Below, piece by piece: positions 34,930-42,486 of a stretch of DNA of 64,000 bases; positions within the stretch are counted from its first letter, which is position 1, and every line of letters starts with the position of its first letter. The position numbers and the translations under genes are program-made. The notes under the pieces were generated by a model. It made no database searches. It saw nothing but the letters and a program-made list of their open reading frames with translations, and was not told where the DNA came from. The DNA is from Phytoactinopolyspora halophila (GTDB lineage Bacteria; Actinomycetota; Actinomycetes; Jiangellales; Jiangellaceae). The stretch spans positions 62,001-126,000 of the forward strand of contig NZ_QMIG01000014.1 of assembly GCF_003287285.1 (NCBI RefSeq), written 5' to 3'.

Positions 34930-36270
34930 CTAGGGCGTGTTCGTCGTCTCAGGGTCGCCCGGGGTCTCGGCCGAGCCGTTCGCTCGCTGCTCGCGGAGCC
35001 GATTCCGCAGTGTTTTCATCTCGTCGTTCAACGTGCTCACGGCGGAAAGGATCGCCCTCTCACAGCGCTGGTAGTTTCCGAGCATCTCGGAAAGAACTTG
35101 GATGTGCTCGCGGAGCGCGGCATTCTCGTGCTGGAGCTCGGCCGGTGACCGGGCGTCCTGAAACTCCGTCCCATGGTGCCCGCCCGCCCGGGCAACGGGC
35201 TGCGGCGAGTCGCCATTGCTCGCGTGGCCCTCGAGCTGGCTGGGTGGCTGCGTACGCTGCTGCGTTTGCTGCGCGGGTGGCGCCGGTGAGTGCCGTCCGT
35301 TCGGCGTGGCGCTACTCAGCGTCTTGGCGCTCGTCCCGTTGCGCTGGACCGACGGTAGCGGTACGACCTCTGCGTGATTCCCGTCCGGCCGCATCTCCTT
35401 CTCCTTGTTCACCAGTTCGAGGTCGACGTCTCGGGCTTCCTCCGGCACGGGGATCCGGGACGTGCGATCGCGCTGAGCCATACCCAGGAGGTAGCAAACC
35501 CGGCTCGCCGGGTTGTATCTGATCCGCTGGTTTCCCAGCGTCCGGTGCCGCTTCGGATCGTGCGAGTCGTCGAGACACACCTGCGGCGCATATGTCCGGA
35601 CGGTGCCCGGCGCGACAGCATGCGATCGCCCGACCATCTCGTTGAATTCCTTTTCGATCTCCTTATCGAGGAGGAACATCGTACCGAGCCCGGCGAGCTG
35701 CCACGAGACGCGGACTGACCATCGCTCCAGCTCATCGGGCTCTCGCCCGTGATGGCTAGCAACGAGGACCGGACCCCGGCGAGTGCCGTCGGCCAGATGA
35801 TCCATGAGGTCGGGCAGATACTCCTCACTGACCCACTGCGGCGTGGCTAGCACCGGTGTTTGCCCGTCCCGGCAGGACAACTCGCCCAGAATCTCCCGGA
35901 CGAATCCGGGCGCCGACATGAACGTGGAGGACATGGCCCCGTCCGGGGGCGGGGTGAGAGGCAGTTCGACCTCGGTCCACCAGAAGCCGGCCGCATGTGG
36001 CCGCTCCACGGCCGTGACGGTGGTACGCCACATGTCCCCGTCACCCTGCGCGTACGGATGTTCGCGACGCCAGCGGTAGGTGCGACAGTCGGTCTCCTCG
36101 TCGTCCACGACCGTGATCACGTCGTTCTTGCCCCTGACGTAGTGCCCCGGCTTCCCGGCAGGGGTGCCGATCCCCTTGTTACTCAACCAGCGGTCCAGAT
36201 GGGCAATGAGGGTGTCGACCACGGGCTGATCCGGGTCGACGTACAGGAAGGATCGATATCCAAGAGCCAT
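34930..36270 (-). CDS. Uncharacterised protein with C-terminal coiled coil
   Basis: A 446-residue soluble protein I cannot assign. From ATG 36270 (AAGGTGG 8 bases upstream) the N-terminal half (1-250) looks globular, with FWWTEVELPLTPPP and PVLVASHHGREPDELERWS. A notable block is HAVAPGTVRTYAPQV followed by DDSHDPKRHRTLGNQRI, Arg/His-rich and acidic as if for nucleic acid or nucleotide binding. Residues about 300-385 are a low-complexity Pro/Gln/Ser linker, and the last 60 residues (LQHENAALREHIQVLSEML onward) form a strong coiled coil. No membrane segment. It is monocistronic and divergent from the Cfr-like gene. Confidence 0.75.
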   Translation of the reverse strand: MALGYRSFLYVDPDQPVVDTLIAHLDRWLSNKGIGTPAGKPGHYVRGKNDVITVVDDEETDCRTYRWRREHPYAQGDGDMWRTTVTAVERPHAAGFWWTEVELPLTPPPDGAMSSTFMSAPGFVREILGELSCRDGQTPVLATPQWVSEEYLPDLMDHLADGTRRGPVLVASHHGREPDELERWSVRVSWQLAGLGTMFLLDKEIEKEFNEMVGRSHAVAPGTVRTYAPQVCLDDSHDPKRHRTLGNQRIRYNPASRVCYLLGMAQRDRTSRIPVPEEARDVDLELVNKEKEMRPDGNHAEVVPLPSVQRNGTSAKTLSSATPNGRHSPAPPAQQTQQRTQPPSQLEGHASNGDSPQPVARAGGHHGTEFQDARSPAELQHENAALREHIQVLSEMLGNYQRCERAILSAVSTLNDEMKTLRNRLREQRANGSAETPGDPETTNTP

Positions 36271-36516
36271 GACGCGAACCACCTTGTTTTGTGGATCAAT
36301 ACTTGAATTTCATAGTACGGTCGCCCCGTCTTCAACAAAAGGGGGGAGGGCCAGGTTTTTACCGCAGCACCCGCCCTCCACCCGTATCGAGGACTCCAGT
36401 GTCTCGTTAGATGAAACATCGACGATTCGAAGGCCAGGCCCAACCCGGGGACGAACCCGGATCCGCCACCGAGCTCGGGCAGGACGTGCCGCCATGCGCC
36501 GCCCGCTGACGCGACG

Positions 36517-36555
36517 AAAAAGTAGTTGTGCCACCAGCTATCGGATCGGCACAAT
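36517..36555 (+). promoter_or_regulatory. Promoter of the Cfr-like gene with upstream A-tract
   Basis: TTGTGC (36526-36531) and CACAAT (36550-36555) are 18 bases apart. AAAAA at 36517-36521 ends four bases before the -35 box. An AT-rich block about 3 bases upstream of the -35 is the hallmark of WhiB7-activated promoters in actinobacteria. Transcription would begin at about 36562, just at the leader ORF. Confidence 0.55.
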
Positions 36556-36564
36556 CATCACTAT

Positions 36565-36594
36565 GTGATCGGCATCCAGCTCCTCACCCTGTAG
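36565..36594 (+). CDS. Putative leader peptide of the Cfr-like gene
   Basis: GTG-ATC-GGC-ATC-CAG-CTC-CTC-ACC-CTG-TAG encodes MIGIQLLTL. It begins about three bases after the predicted transcription start, which fits leaderless translation. The frame is open back to TTG 36526 (22 residues), but that would need a start upstream of the promoter -10. Codons 4-7 are the 5' arm of the stem that hides the methyltransferase ribosome site, so a ribosome stalled here would free the site. Confidence 0.5.
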   Translation: MIGIQLLTL

Positions 36595-36652
36595 CGACAC
36601 CGCCACAGGGCTGTCTTCGCATCTTTCGATCGCATCGTTATTGGAGCTGGAT
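36574..36652 (+). promoter_or_regulatory. Translational attenuator of the Cfr-like gene
   Basis: ATCCAGCTCC (36574-36583) is exactly complementary to GGAGCTGGAT (36643-36652). The 3' arm contains the ribosome site GGAG and ends at the base before the ATG. Nested inside is CCCTGT (36587-36592) / ACAGGG (36605-36610), with extra CAG/CTG pairing that competes with the outer stem. This is the architecture of erm-type inducible leaders. Confidence 0.7.
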
Positions 36653-37699
36653 ATGCTCGTTCATCACCTGCCGAACCCGCCTCCGCGCTACCGCACCCTG
36701 GCCGACTTCGTCGAGCAGCAAGGCCACCCTCCCTATCGATTCCGCCAGATCATGCACGCCGTGACGCGTGGCGTCCTTGAGTTCGCCTCCATGTCCGAGC
36801 TGCCACGGCAGCTCCGGGACAACCTCACCGCCGAATTCGGATCGCACGTCACGACCCTGCAGCCGCTCACCAGCCAACGTTCCGCCCACGTCACCAAGAC
36901 TCTCCTGGCGTCACCGAAGGGCGGGCGCGTCGAATCGGTCCGTCTCGAATACGCAGCCGGGTGGACATCCCTGTGCCTGTCGTCCCAGGTGGGGTGCGGC
37001 CTCGGATGTACGTTCTGCGCGACCGGAACCATGGGGCTCGTCCGCAACCTGGGAGCCGACGAGATCATCGATCAGGTGTTGCTGGCCGACGGCCGTCCGG
37101 ACAGCGTGGCTTTCATGGGCATGGGCGAGCCCCTGGCCAATCCGCATACTCTGGCGGCCATCGATCTGCTCACCGATGCCTCGTTCCTCGGTTTCTCACC
37201 GCGCCGCGTGACGGTCTCGACGGTTGGCTTCCTGCCCGGAATGCAGCAACTCGTCGAGCGCCACCCCGGTGTCGTGCTCACCCTGTCCGTGCACTCTCCT
37301 TTCGACGAACAGCGCAGTGAGCTCATTCCCTTGCACCACCGGTATCCGTTGGCGGAATGCCTCGACGTTCTTGAGGAGCACGTCACGGTGACAAACCGCC
37401 GCACCTACCTCGCCTACCTGCTAATCGGCGGACTCAACGACTCCCGTGAGCACGCCGACGCGCTGGCCGCGCGGATCCTCGCGCGAGAACGTCCAGATCT
37501 GTTCATGGTCAGCCTCATCCCGTTCAACCAGGCGCCCGGGCTACCAGCCGAGTTCACGCCGCCGGAGCAACACACCGTCCGCGAGTTCGCCCAGCACCTG
37601 CACGCCCGTGGTGTCCGGGCGACGCGCCGTACCCAGTTCGGCACGGATATCGACGCCGCATGCGGCCAGCTCGCCGCCCGGCACGATGCGGAGATATGA
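36653..37699 (+). CDS. Cfr-like radical SAM 23S rRNA (adenine2503) methyltransferase
   Basis: A 348-residue RlmN/Cfr-family enzyme. The 4Fe-4S cysteines are C115, C119 and C122 in SSQVGCGLGCTFCATG, a further cysteine is C108 (SLCLSSQ), and the methyl-carrying cysteine is C337 in DIDAACGQL. Length and cysteine positions sit at a near-constant offset of the S. aureus Cfr (C105, C112, C116, C119, C338; 349 residues). Segments such as YAAGWTSLCLSSQ, SFLGFSPRRVTVST and LSVHSPFDEQRSELIP resemble Cfr more than housekeeping RlmN, which usually reads SLHAP. Cfr adds a C8 methyl to A2503 and gives multi-drug ribosome resistance. The ATG at 36653 has GGAG 6 bases upstream. Confidence 0.85.
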   Translation: MLVHHLPNPPPRYRTLADFVEQQGHPPYRFRQIMHAVTRGVLEFASMSELPRQLRDNLTAEFGSHVTTLQPLTSQRSAHVTKTLLASPKGGRVESVRLEYAAGWTSLCLSSQVGCGLGCTFCATGTMGLVRNLGADEIIDQVLLADGRPDSVAFMGMGEPLANPHTLAAIDLLTDASFLGFSPRRVTVSTVGFLPGMQQLVERHPGVVLTLSVHSPFDEQRSELIPLHHRYPLAECLDVLEEHVTVTNRRTYLAYLLIGGLNDSREHADALAARILARERPDLFMVSLIPFNQAPGLPAEFTPPEQHTVREFAQHLHARGVRATRRTQFGTDIDAACGQLAARHDAEI

Positions 37700-37706
37700 A
37701 ACCGTC

Positions 37707-37743
37707 GTGAGCCGTGACCGGAAATCGGGATGGTCCGGCTCAC
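37707..37743 (+). terminator. Terminator after the Cfr-like gene
   Basis: GTGAGCCG (37707-37714) pairs with CGGCTCAC (37736-37743); inside, GACC pairs with GGTC across one bulged T. It begins 8 bases after the stop codon. Confidence 0.8.
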
Positions 37744-37793
37744 GGGATAGAGTCCAAAAGGTCCTGACCTCGAAACCGACGACGAGGTGGTAA

Positions 37794-38762
37794 ATGATGC
37801 GCGCGATACGGATACGTGACGTCGGCGGCCCCGACGTCCTCGAACCGACCGACATCGACCCGCCGAAACCTGGAGACAACGACGTGCTCGTCGAGGTTTC
37901 GGCGGCCGGAGTGAACTACATCGACACGTATCAACGCTCGGGCCTGTATCCCGTTGCCACACCGTTCGTCCCCGGCATCGAGGGTGCCGGTACGGTTCGC
38001 GCGGTGGGCTCCGGCGTCGACGGCCTCGCCGCCGGTGACCGTGTGGTCTGGAAGAATGCCCTGGGTTCCTATGCCGAACACGTGGTGGTTCCGGCACACG
38101 AGGCGATCCCCATTCCCGAAAACGTCTCCGATGAGCTCGCGGCTGCCCTTCTGCTCCAGGGAATGACCGCACACTACCTTGCCGTGTCGACGTACCCGGT
38201 CCAGCCGGGAGACTGGGTGATCGTGCATGCGGCCGCGGGCGGCGTCGGGCTGCTGCTGACGCAGATCGCCAAACTGCGTGGCGGTCACGTGCTGGCGACC
38301 GTGTCCACGGCCGAGAAGGCCGAACTGGCCACTGCCGCCGGAGCAGACGCGATTGCCTCGTACGAGGATTTCGCCGCACGGGCTACCGAGCTCACCGGCG
38401 GCGCAGGCGTGGCGTGTGTGTACGACGGCGTGGGTCAGGCGACCTTCCAAGACAGTCTCGAGGCCCTGCGCATACGCGGTACGCTCGCACTCTTCGGAGC
38501 GGCGAGTGGACCGGTACCGCCCGTGGATCCTCAGACACTCAACGCCAAGGGATCGCTCTTCCTGACCCGTCCGACGCTGGCGCACTACACACGTGACGAC
38601 GACGAACTTCGCTGGCGCGCACATGATCTGTTGCGCTGGGCTGGCGACGGCACCCTCGACGTTCGCATTGGAGGCCGTTATCCGCTTGCCGAAGCGCGAC
38701 GTGCACACGAAGATCTTGAAGGACGGAAGACGACCGGAAAGCTGCTACTGCTACCTGCCTGA
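37794..38762 (+). CDS. Quinone oxidoreductase (zeta-crystallin-like MDR)
   Basis: A 322-residue zinc-free medium-chain reductase. The GroES-like domain (about 1-125) shows VSAAGVNYIDTYQRSG and VPGIEGAGTVRAVG; the Rossmann domain has VHAAAGGVGLLLTQIAK, the typical AAxGGVG NADPH motif. It reduces quinones by NADPH. ATG 37794 or 37797 could start; AGGTGG stands three to six bases upstream. It is separated from the Cfr-like gene by a terminator. Confidence 0.93.
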   Translation: MMRAIRIRDVGGPDVLEPTDIDPPKPGDNDVLVEVSAAGVNYIDTYQRSGLYPVATPFVPGIEGAGTVRAVGSGVDGLAAGDRVVWKNALGSYAEHVVVPAHEAIPIPENVSDELAAALLLQGMTAHYLAVSTYPVQPGDWVIVHAAAGGVGLLLTQIAKLRGGHVLATVSTAEKAELATAAGADAIASYEDFAARATELTGGAGVACVYDGVGQATFQDSLEALRIRGTLALFGAASGPVPPVDPQTLNAKGSLFLTRPTLAHYTRDDDELRWRAHDLLRWAGDGTLDVRIGGRYPLAEARRAHEDLEGRKTTGKLLLLPA

Positions 38763-38883
38763 CCGTTGCCCGTGATCATCGAGATCGCGTGCCAGGACAC
38801 CGGTCGCGTCCTCGCTGATCATGACAGGTGGGCGTGGCGGTAGCTGAGTGCAGCCCTGCGGACTTCAACGATGGGACAGTGAC

Positions 38884-39690
38884 ATGAGCACGACAGACGC
38901 CTTCCGGGCCTTGCATGACGACGGACTGTTCGTACTGCCGAACGCGTGGGACATCGGATCCGCGCGGCTCCTCGAGCACCTGGGATTCTCCGCCGTGGCG
39001 ACGACGAGTTCGGGATACGCCGGTTCGCTGGGACGGCTGGACCAGAACGTGGGCCGACACGAACTGCTGACCCACGTCGAGTCCCTGACCGCCGCCATCT
39101 CAATCCCCGTCAGCGTCGATACCGAGCTTTGCTATCCAGACGAGCCCGGCGGTATCACCGGAACGGTCGAGCTGCTCGCCGAAGCCGGGGCAGCGGGCTG
39201 CTCGATCGAAGACTACGACCCGGCTACGGGAATCCTGCCGCTGGAGGTGGCCACCGAACGCGTGACAGAGGCCGCCGACGTCGCGGCTCGGCGCGGTCTG
39301 GTGCTGACCGCACGGGCGGAGAACCACCTCTACGGTGTCGACGACCTCGACGACACCATCGAGCGTCTCACCACCTATCGCGATGCGGGAGCCGAGGTCG
39401 TGTACGCGCCGGGCCTGGTGAAGACCGACGATATTCAACGGGTGGTCCGGGACGTCGGTGGAGCCGTGAACGTTCTCACGCTACCGGGCGTGCCGTCGAC
39501 GGCCGAGCTGGCTTCGCTCGGCGTACGCCGGGTCTCCACGGGAAGTTCGCTGGCGTGGACCGCCTATGGCGCGCTCGTCTCCGCCGGTCGCGAGCTGCTG
39601 AACGAGGGCACAATGTCGTACCTGGACACCATGCTGGCCTCGCAGGAGCGCGATGCCGCGTTCGTCGATCGCCAGCCGGCCAGCGAATAA
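38884..39690 (+). CDS. Isocitrate lyase / PEP mutase superfamily protein
   Basis: A 268-residue TIM-barrel enzyme of the PEP-mutase/ICL superfamily. Typical features are FVLPNAWDIGSARLLEHLG, VSVDTELCYPDEPGG (metal-binding DxE region), AGCSIEDYDP and LTARAENHLYG. The usual KKCG of true isocitrate lyases is absent, so it is more like the oxaloacetate hydrolase/2-methylisocitrate-lyase-like group; the reaction is open. ATG 38884 is preceded by GGGACAGTGAC. It stands alone. Confidence 0.87.
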   Translation: MSTTDAFRALHDDGLFVLPNAWDIGSARLLEHLGFSAVATTSSGYAGSLGRLDQNVGRHELLTHVESLTAAISIPVSVDTELCYPDEPGGITGTVELLAEAGAAGCSIEDYDPATGILPLEVATERVTEAADVAARRGLVLTARAENHLYGVDDLDDTIERLTTYRDAGAEVVYAPGLVKTDDIQRVVRDVGGAVNVLTLPGVPSTAELASLGVRRVSTGSSLAWTAYGALVSAGRELLNEGTMSYLDTMLASQERDAAFVDRQPASE

Positions 39691-39705
39691 CGATGATGCG
39701 CTTCG

Positions 39706-40746
39706 TCAGCCGAGCGGGGCGCCTTCGGCGGCGAGGAGCTCGGCGATGCCCTCGTCGATGAACCGGGTATCGTCCGGGTTCGCGCCGCCTCCCGCGAAGT
39801 GACCCCAGACGCCAGGGATGACGCGGACCTCAGCGTCTGGGATGTGGTTCGCCGCCCAACGCTCATCCTCCGGCGGGAAGTACAGGTCCTTTTCGGCCGG
39901 CATGATCAACGCCTTCGCGCGGATCGATGCGAGTGCCCGGGTGACATCGCCGGCAAAGCCCGGCGTGGCGCCGACGTCACCCTGCTGCCACGTGTCTGCC
40001 ATGCACAGCAGGTTGTTCACATCACGTCCATCCAGGAAGAATCCTTCCCAGAAGCCGACGAGGAAGTCTTCGAGCGACGTGAACCCCAGCTGCCGGTAGA
40101 CCTCGTTCCAGTAGAAGGCCTGCGAGAAGCCCCACCCCGCGTAGACCCGGGCCGCCGCCCGTAGCCCGCCTACGGGCTGTTCGGTGTACCAGCCGCCTTG
40201 ATACGCGCCGTCCGCCTTCAGCGCGGCCTTGACTCCCTCGAGGAAGACGATGTTGTGCAGGCTGGTCTTGCTCGATCCGCAGAACGGCGCGATTCTCCGC
40301 ACCATATCCGGATGGCTCACTGCCCATTGGTAGGTCTGCCCCGCTCCCATCGACCATCCCGTGACCAGGGCAAGGTGCTCGATGCCGAACTGCTCGGTCA
40401 CCAGCCTGTACTGCGCCTCGACGTTGTCCCGCACGTTGATACGCGGGAATCGGGCTCGATCCTGCGGTGGTGGCGTGTTCGACGGTGACGAGGACAGGCC
40501 GTTGCCGAACATGTTCGGCACGATGATGAACCAGCGCTCCGGATCAAGTGCCATGCCGGGGCCGATGAGCCACTCGTTCTCCCAGAACCTGCCCGAATAC
40601 CACGTCGGGTAGACGATGGCGTTCGACCTGTCCGCGTCGAGCGTCCCGTATGTCTTGTAAGCCAGCCGCGCCGGTCGCAACGTCGTGCCGCACTCCAGCG
40701 TGAACTCCGGGATTTCGAAGATCTCGTAGTCGGTTCGCTCGGCCAT
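39706..40746 (-). CDS. Alpha/beta hydrolase, homoserine O-acetyltransferase (MetX)-like family
   Basis: A 346-residue alpha/beta hydrolase. The nucleophile elbow is VTGWSMGAGQ, with N-terminal FTLECGTTLRPARLAYKTYG and MFGNGLSSSPSNTP as in MetX-like proteins; the C-terminal acid and histidine would be in PAEKDLYFPPED and PGVWGHFAGGG. True MetX proteins have VVGGSMGG, so an esterase or other acyltransferase is likely. ATG 40746 has GGAGGG 8 bases upstream. It is divergent from the transport operon. Confidence 0.85.
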   Translation of the reverse strand: MAERTDYEIFEIPEFTLECGTTLRPARLAYKTYGTLDADRSNAIVYPTWYSGRFWENEWLIGPGMALDPERWFIIVPNMFGNGLSSSPSNTPPPQDRARFPRINVRDNVEAQYRLVTEQFGIEHLALVTGWSMGAGQTYQWAVSHPDMVRRIAPFCGSSKTSLHNIVFLEGVKAALKADGAYQGGWYTEQPVGGLRAAARVYAGWGFSQAFYWNEVYRQLGFTSLEDFLVGFWEGFFLDGRDVNNLLCMADTWQQGDVGATPGFAGDVTRALASIRAKALIMPAEKDLYFPPEDERWAANHIPDAEVRVIPGVWGHFAGGGANPDDTRFIDEGIAELLAAEGAPLG

Positions 40747-41086
40747 CCGTCCGTCCCTCCATCGCCAATCTATTACCGAATCGAAAATATTTCACTTTGA
40801 ATTCATAGTCGAGAGGCCCGGGCCGCGAATCTCGACGAACCGAACGGCCCGATCCGCGTCACCGCACGGCCTGGACCATGCCGGACGGCGACCGCAACCC
40901 GGCCGACACCGCGCGGTTGCCCGACGTGCTCCGACGGTTCACGGACGCGGGTGACACTAGACCCCCGGAGGAAACGGCACCAGCAAAAGGGAGCAACGAG
41001 CGCTCTGGACACCGCACAGCGGGCATGCGAGAGTACCTACTCGTACAACGATTTAGCCGTCCGGTGCCAGGCAAGGAGGGTGGTAA
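40747..41086. other. Divergent intergenic region upstream of the Ugp-like operon
   Basis: No gene is supported in these 340 bases. The hydrolase side is AT-rich around 40765-40805 with GAAAATATTTC and TAATAG on the minus strand, a likely promoter. The operon side ends with GCAAGGAGGGTGG directly before ATG 41087, a strong ribosome site. GAGCGCTC at 40998-41005 has the core of some LacI-family operators but no longer symmetry. Confidence 0.55.
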
Positions 41087-42475
41087 ATGCGCACGACGAA
41101 GGTGTTGACAGCCGGCGCCGCGGCGGCATTGCTGCTGGCCGCATGTGGAGACTCGGCGACCGACCAGTCGGGGACGGCGGATGACGCCAACGCCGAGGAT
41201 CTGGGCGCCGAAGAGGACGACATCGTCCTGACGTTCTGGCACGGCCTCGGTGGCGACAACGAAGAATTCATCAACGACGAGCTCGCCGCCAAGTACAGCG
41301 AAGAGACCGACGGCGTCGTCGTCAACGCACAGATGCGGGGGACCTACAACGAGGTTCTCGATCAGTCCATCGTCGCGGCCGGCACGGACGAGGCGCCCCA
41401 CATCGTGCAGCTCTACGAGATCGGCGTACAGCTAGCGCGCGACTCCGGGATCTTCGCCCCGATTCACGAACTCGACACCGAGGGAATCATCGACCCCGAC
41501 GATTACGTGCCAGCGGTGTCGAGCTACTACACCGACGAAACCGGAGATCTGTACAGCGCGCCGTGGAACTCGTCGAACCCGATCGTCTACATCAACCGGG
41601 ACCTCTTCGAAGAGGCCGGCCTCGACCCGGATGATCCTCCGGAGCGGTTCAGCGAGGTTCTCGACGCGTGCGAACAGATCATGGACGCCGGTGTGAGCGA
41701 CGCGTGCTTCGGCATGCCGATCCATTCGTGGTTCTTCGAGCAGACCGTCGCCCAACAGGGTGGCCTGCTGGCGAACAATGACAACGGCCGCAGCGGCCGG
41801 GCGACCGAGGTGTTGCTGGACTCTCCGGAAGCGGTCAACGTGCTCGAATTCTGGCAGGAGATGGACGAGCGCGGTTACTGGCTGACCTCCGGGGCGCGCG
41901 AGGACTGGGATGACCCGCGAACGCTGATGGCCAACGGCCAGATCGCCATGGCGATGGACTCCACCGCCGCTGTGGGCACGTACGAAGCCTCGCTCGAGGA
42001 GCTCGGGAACGAGCTCGGCACGGCATTCATGCCCATTCCCGATGACGCGGAGCGGCACGGAACGGTCATCGGTGGCGCGTCGCTGTACATCCTGGACGGT
42101 CACTCCGAGGAAGAGACCCAGGCGGCCCTGGAATTCGTGAACTGGCTGTCCGAAGAGCAGCAAGACATCGCCTGGCACCAGTTCACGGGATACTTCCCGG
42201 TTCGCTCGGACACAAACGAGGCCCTGGATGCCGAAGGCTGGTGGGACGAGAATCCGAACTTCGCCACTGCCGTGCAGCAGCTCGAAGAGACGACCGTGAC
42301 GCCCGCCACGCAGGGGGCGGTGATGGGCCCGTTCCCGGAGATCCGTGAGATCGTGCTCGACGCGGTCGAGGAAACCCTCTTCGAAGGCACGGATCCAGCT
42401 GACGCGCTCTCGGCCAACAAGGAACGGGCAGACGCTGCGCTGGAGGAGTATAACGCCGACGTCGAGGGATCCTGA
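41087..42475 (+). CDS. Extracellular sugar/glycerol-3-phosphate-binding lipoprotein (UgpB-like)
   Basis: A 462-residue ABC solute-binding protein. The lipobox LLLAAC places the acylated cysteine at C20. The mature part has the SBP_bac type 1 fold: VLTFWHGLGGDNEEFINDEL at its start is the UgpB-like signature, and YSAPWNSSNPIVYINRDLF follows. It is acidic (many Asp/Glu), as for a secreted high-GC protein. It is first of four genes with two permeases and a glycerophosphodiesterase, which points to glycerol-3-phosphate or glycerophosphodiesters as cargo. Confidence 0.92.
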   Translation: MRTTKVLTAGAAAALLLAACGDSATDQSGTADDANAEDLGAEEDDIVLTFWHGLGGDNEEFINDELAAKYSEETDGVVVNAQMRGTYNEVLDQSIVAAGTDEAPHIVQLYEIGVQLARDSGIFAPIHELDTEGIIDPDDYVPAVSSYYTDETGDLYSAPWNSSNPIVYINRDLFEEAGLDPDDPPERFSEVLDACEQIMDAGVSDACFGMPIHSWFFEQTVAQQGGLLANNDNGRSGRATEVLLDSPEAVNVLEFWQEMDERGYWLTSGAREDWDDPRTLMANGQIAMAMDSTAAVGTYEASLEELGNELGTAFMPIPDDAERHGTVIGGASLYILDGHSEEETQAALEFVNWLSEEQQDIAWHQFTGYFPVRSDTNEALDAEGWWDENPNFATAVQQLEETTVTPATQGAVMGPFPEIREIVLDAVEETLFEGTDPADALSANKERADAALEEYNADVEGS

Positions 42476-42486
42476 ACGGGCTGTCG

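Noticed and set aside
36653-37699. Simple annotation as housekeeping RlmN
   Set aside because: AGW and HSP segments, cysteine positions, length and the attenuated leader favour the Cfr branch; RlmN stays possible until a phylogeny is done.
40998-41005. GAGCGCTC as a LacI-family operator of the Ugp-like operon
   Set aside because: Eight symmetric bases are too few, flanks do not extend the symmetry and no LacI gene is nearby.
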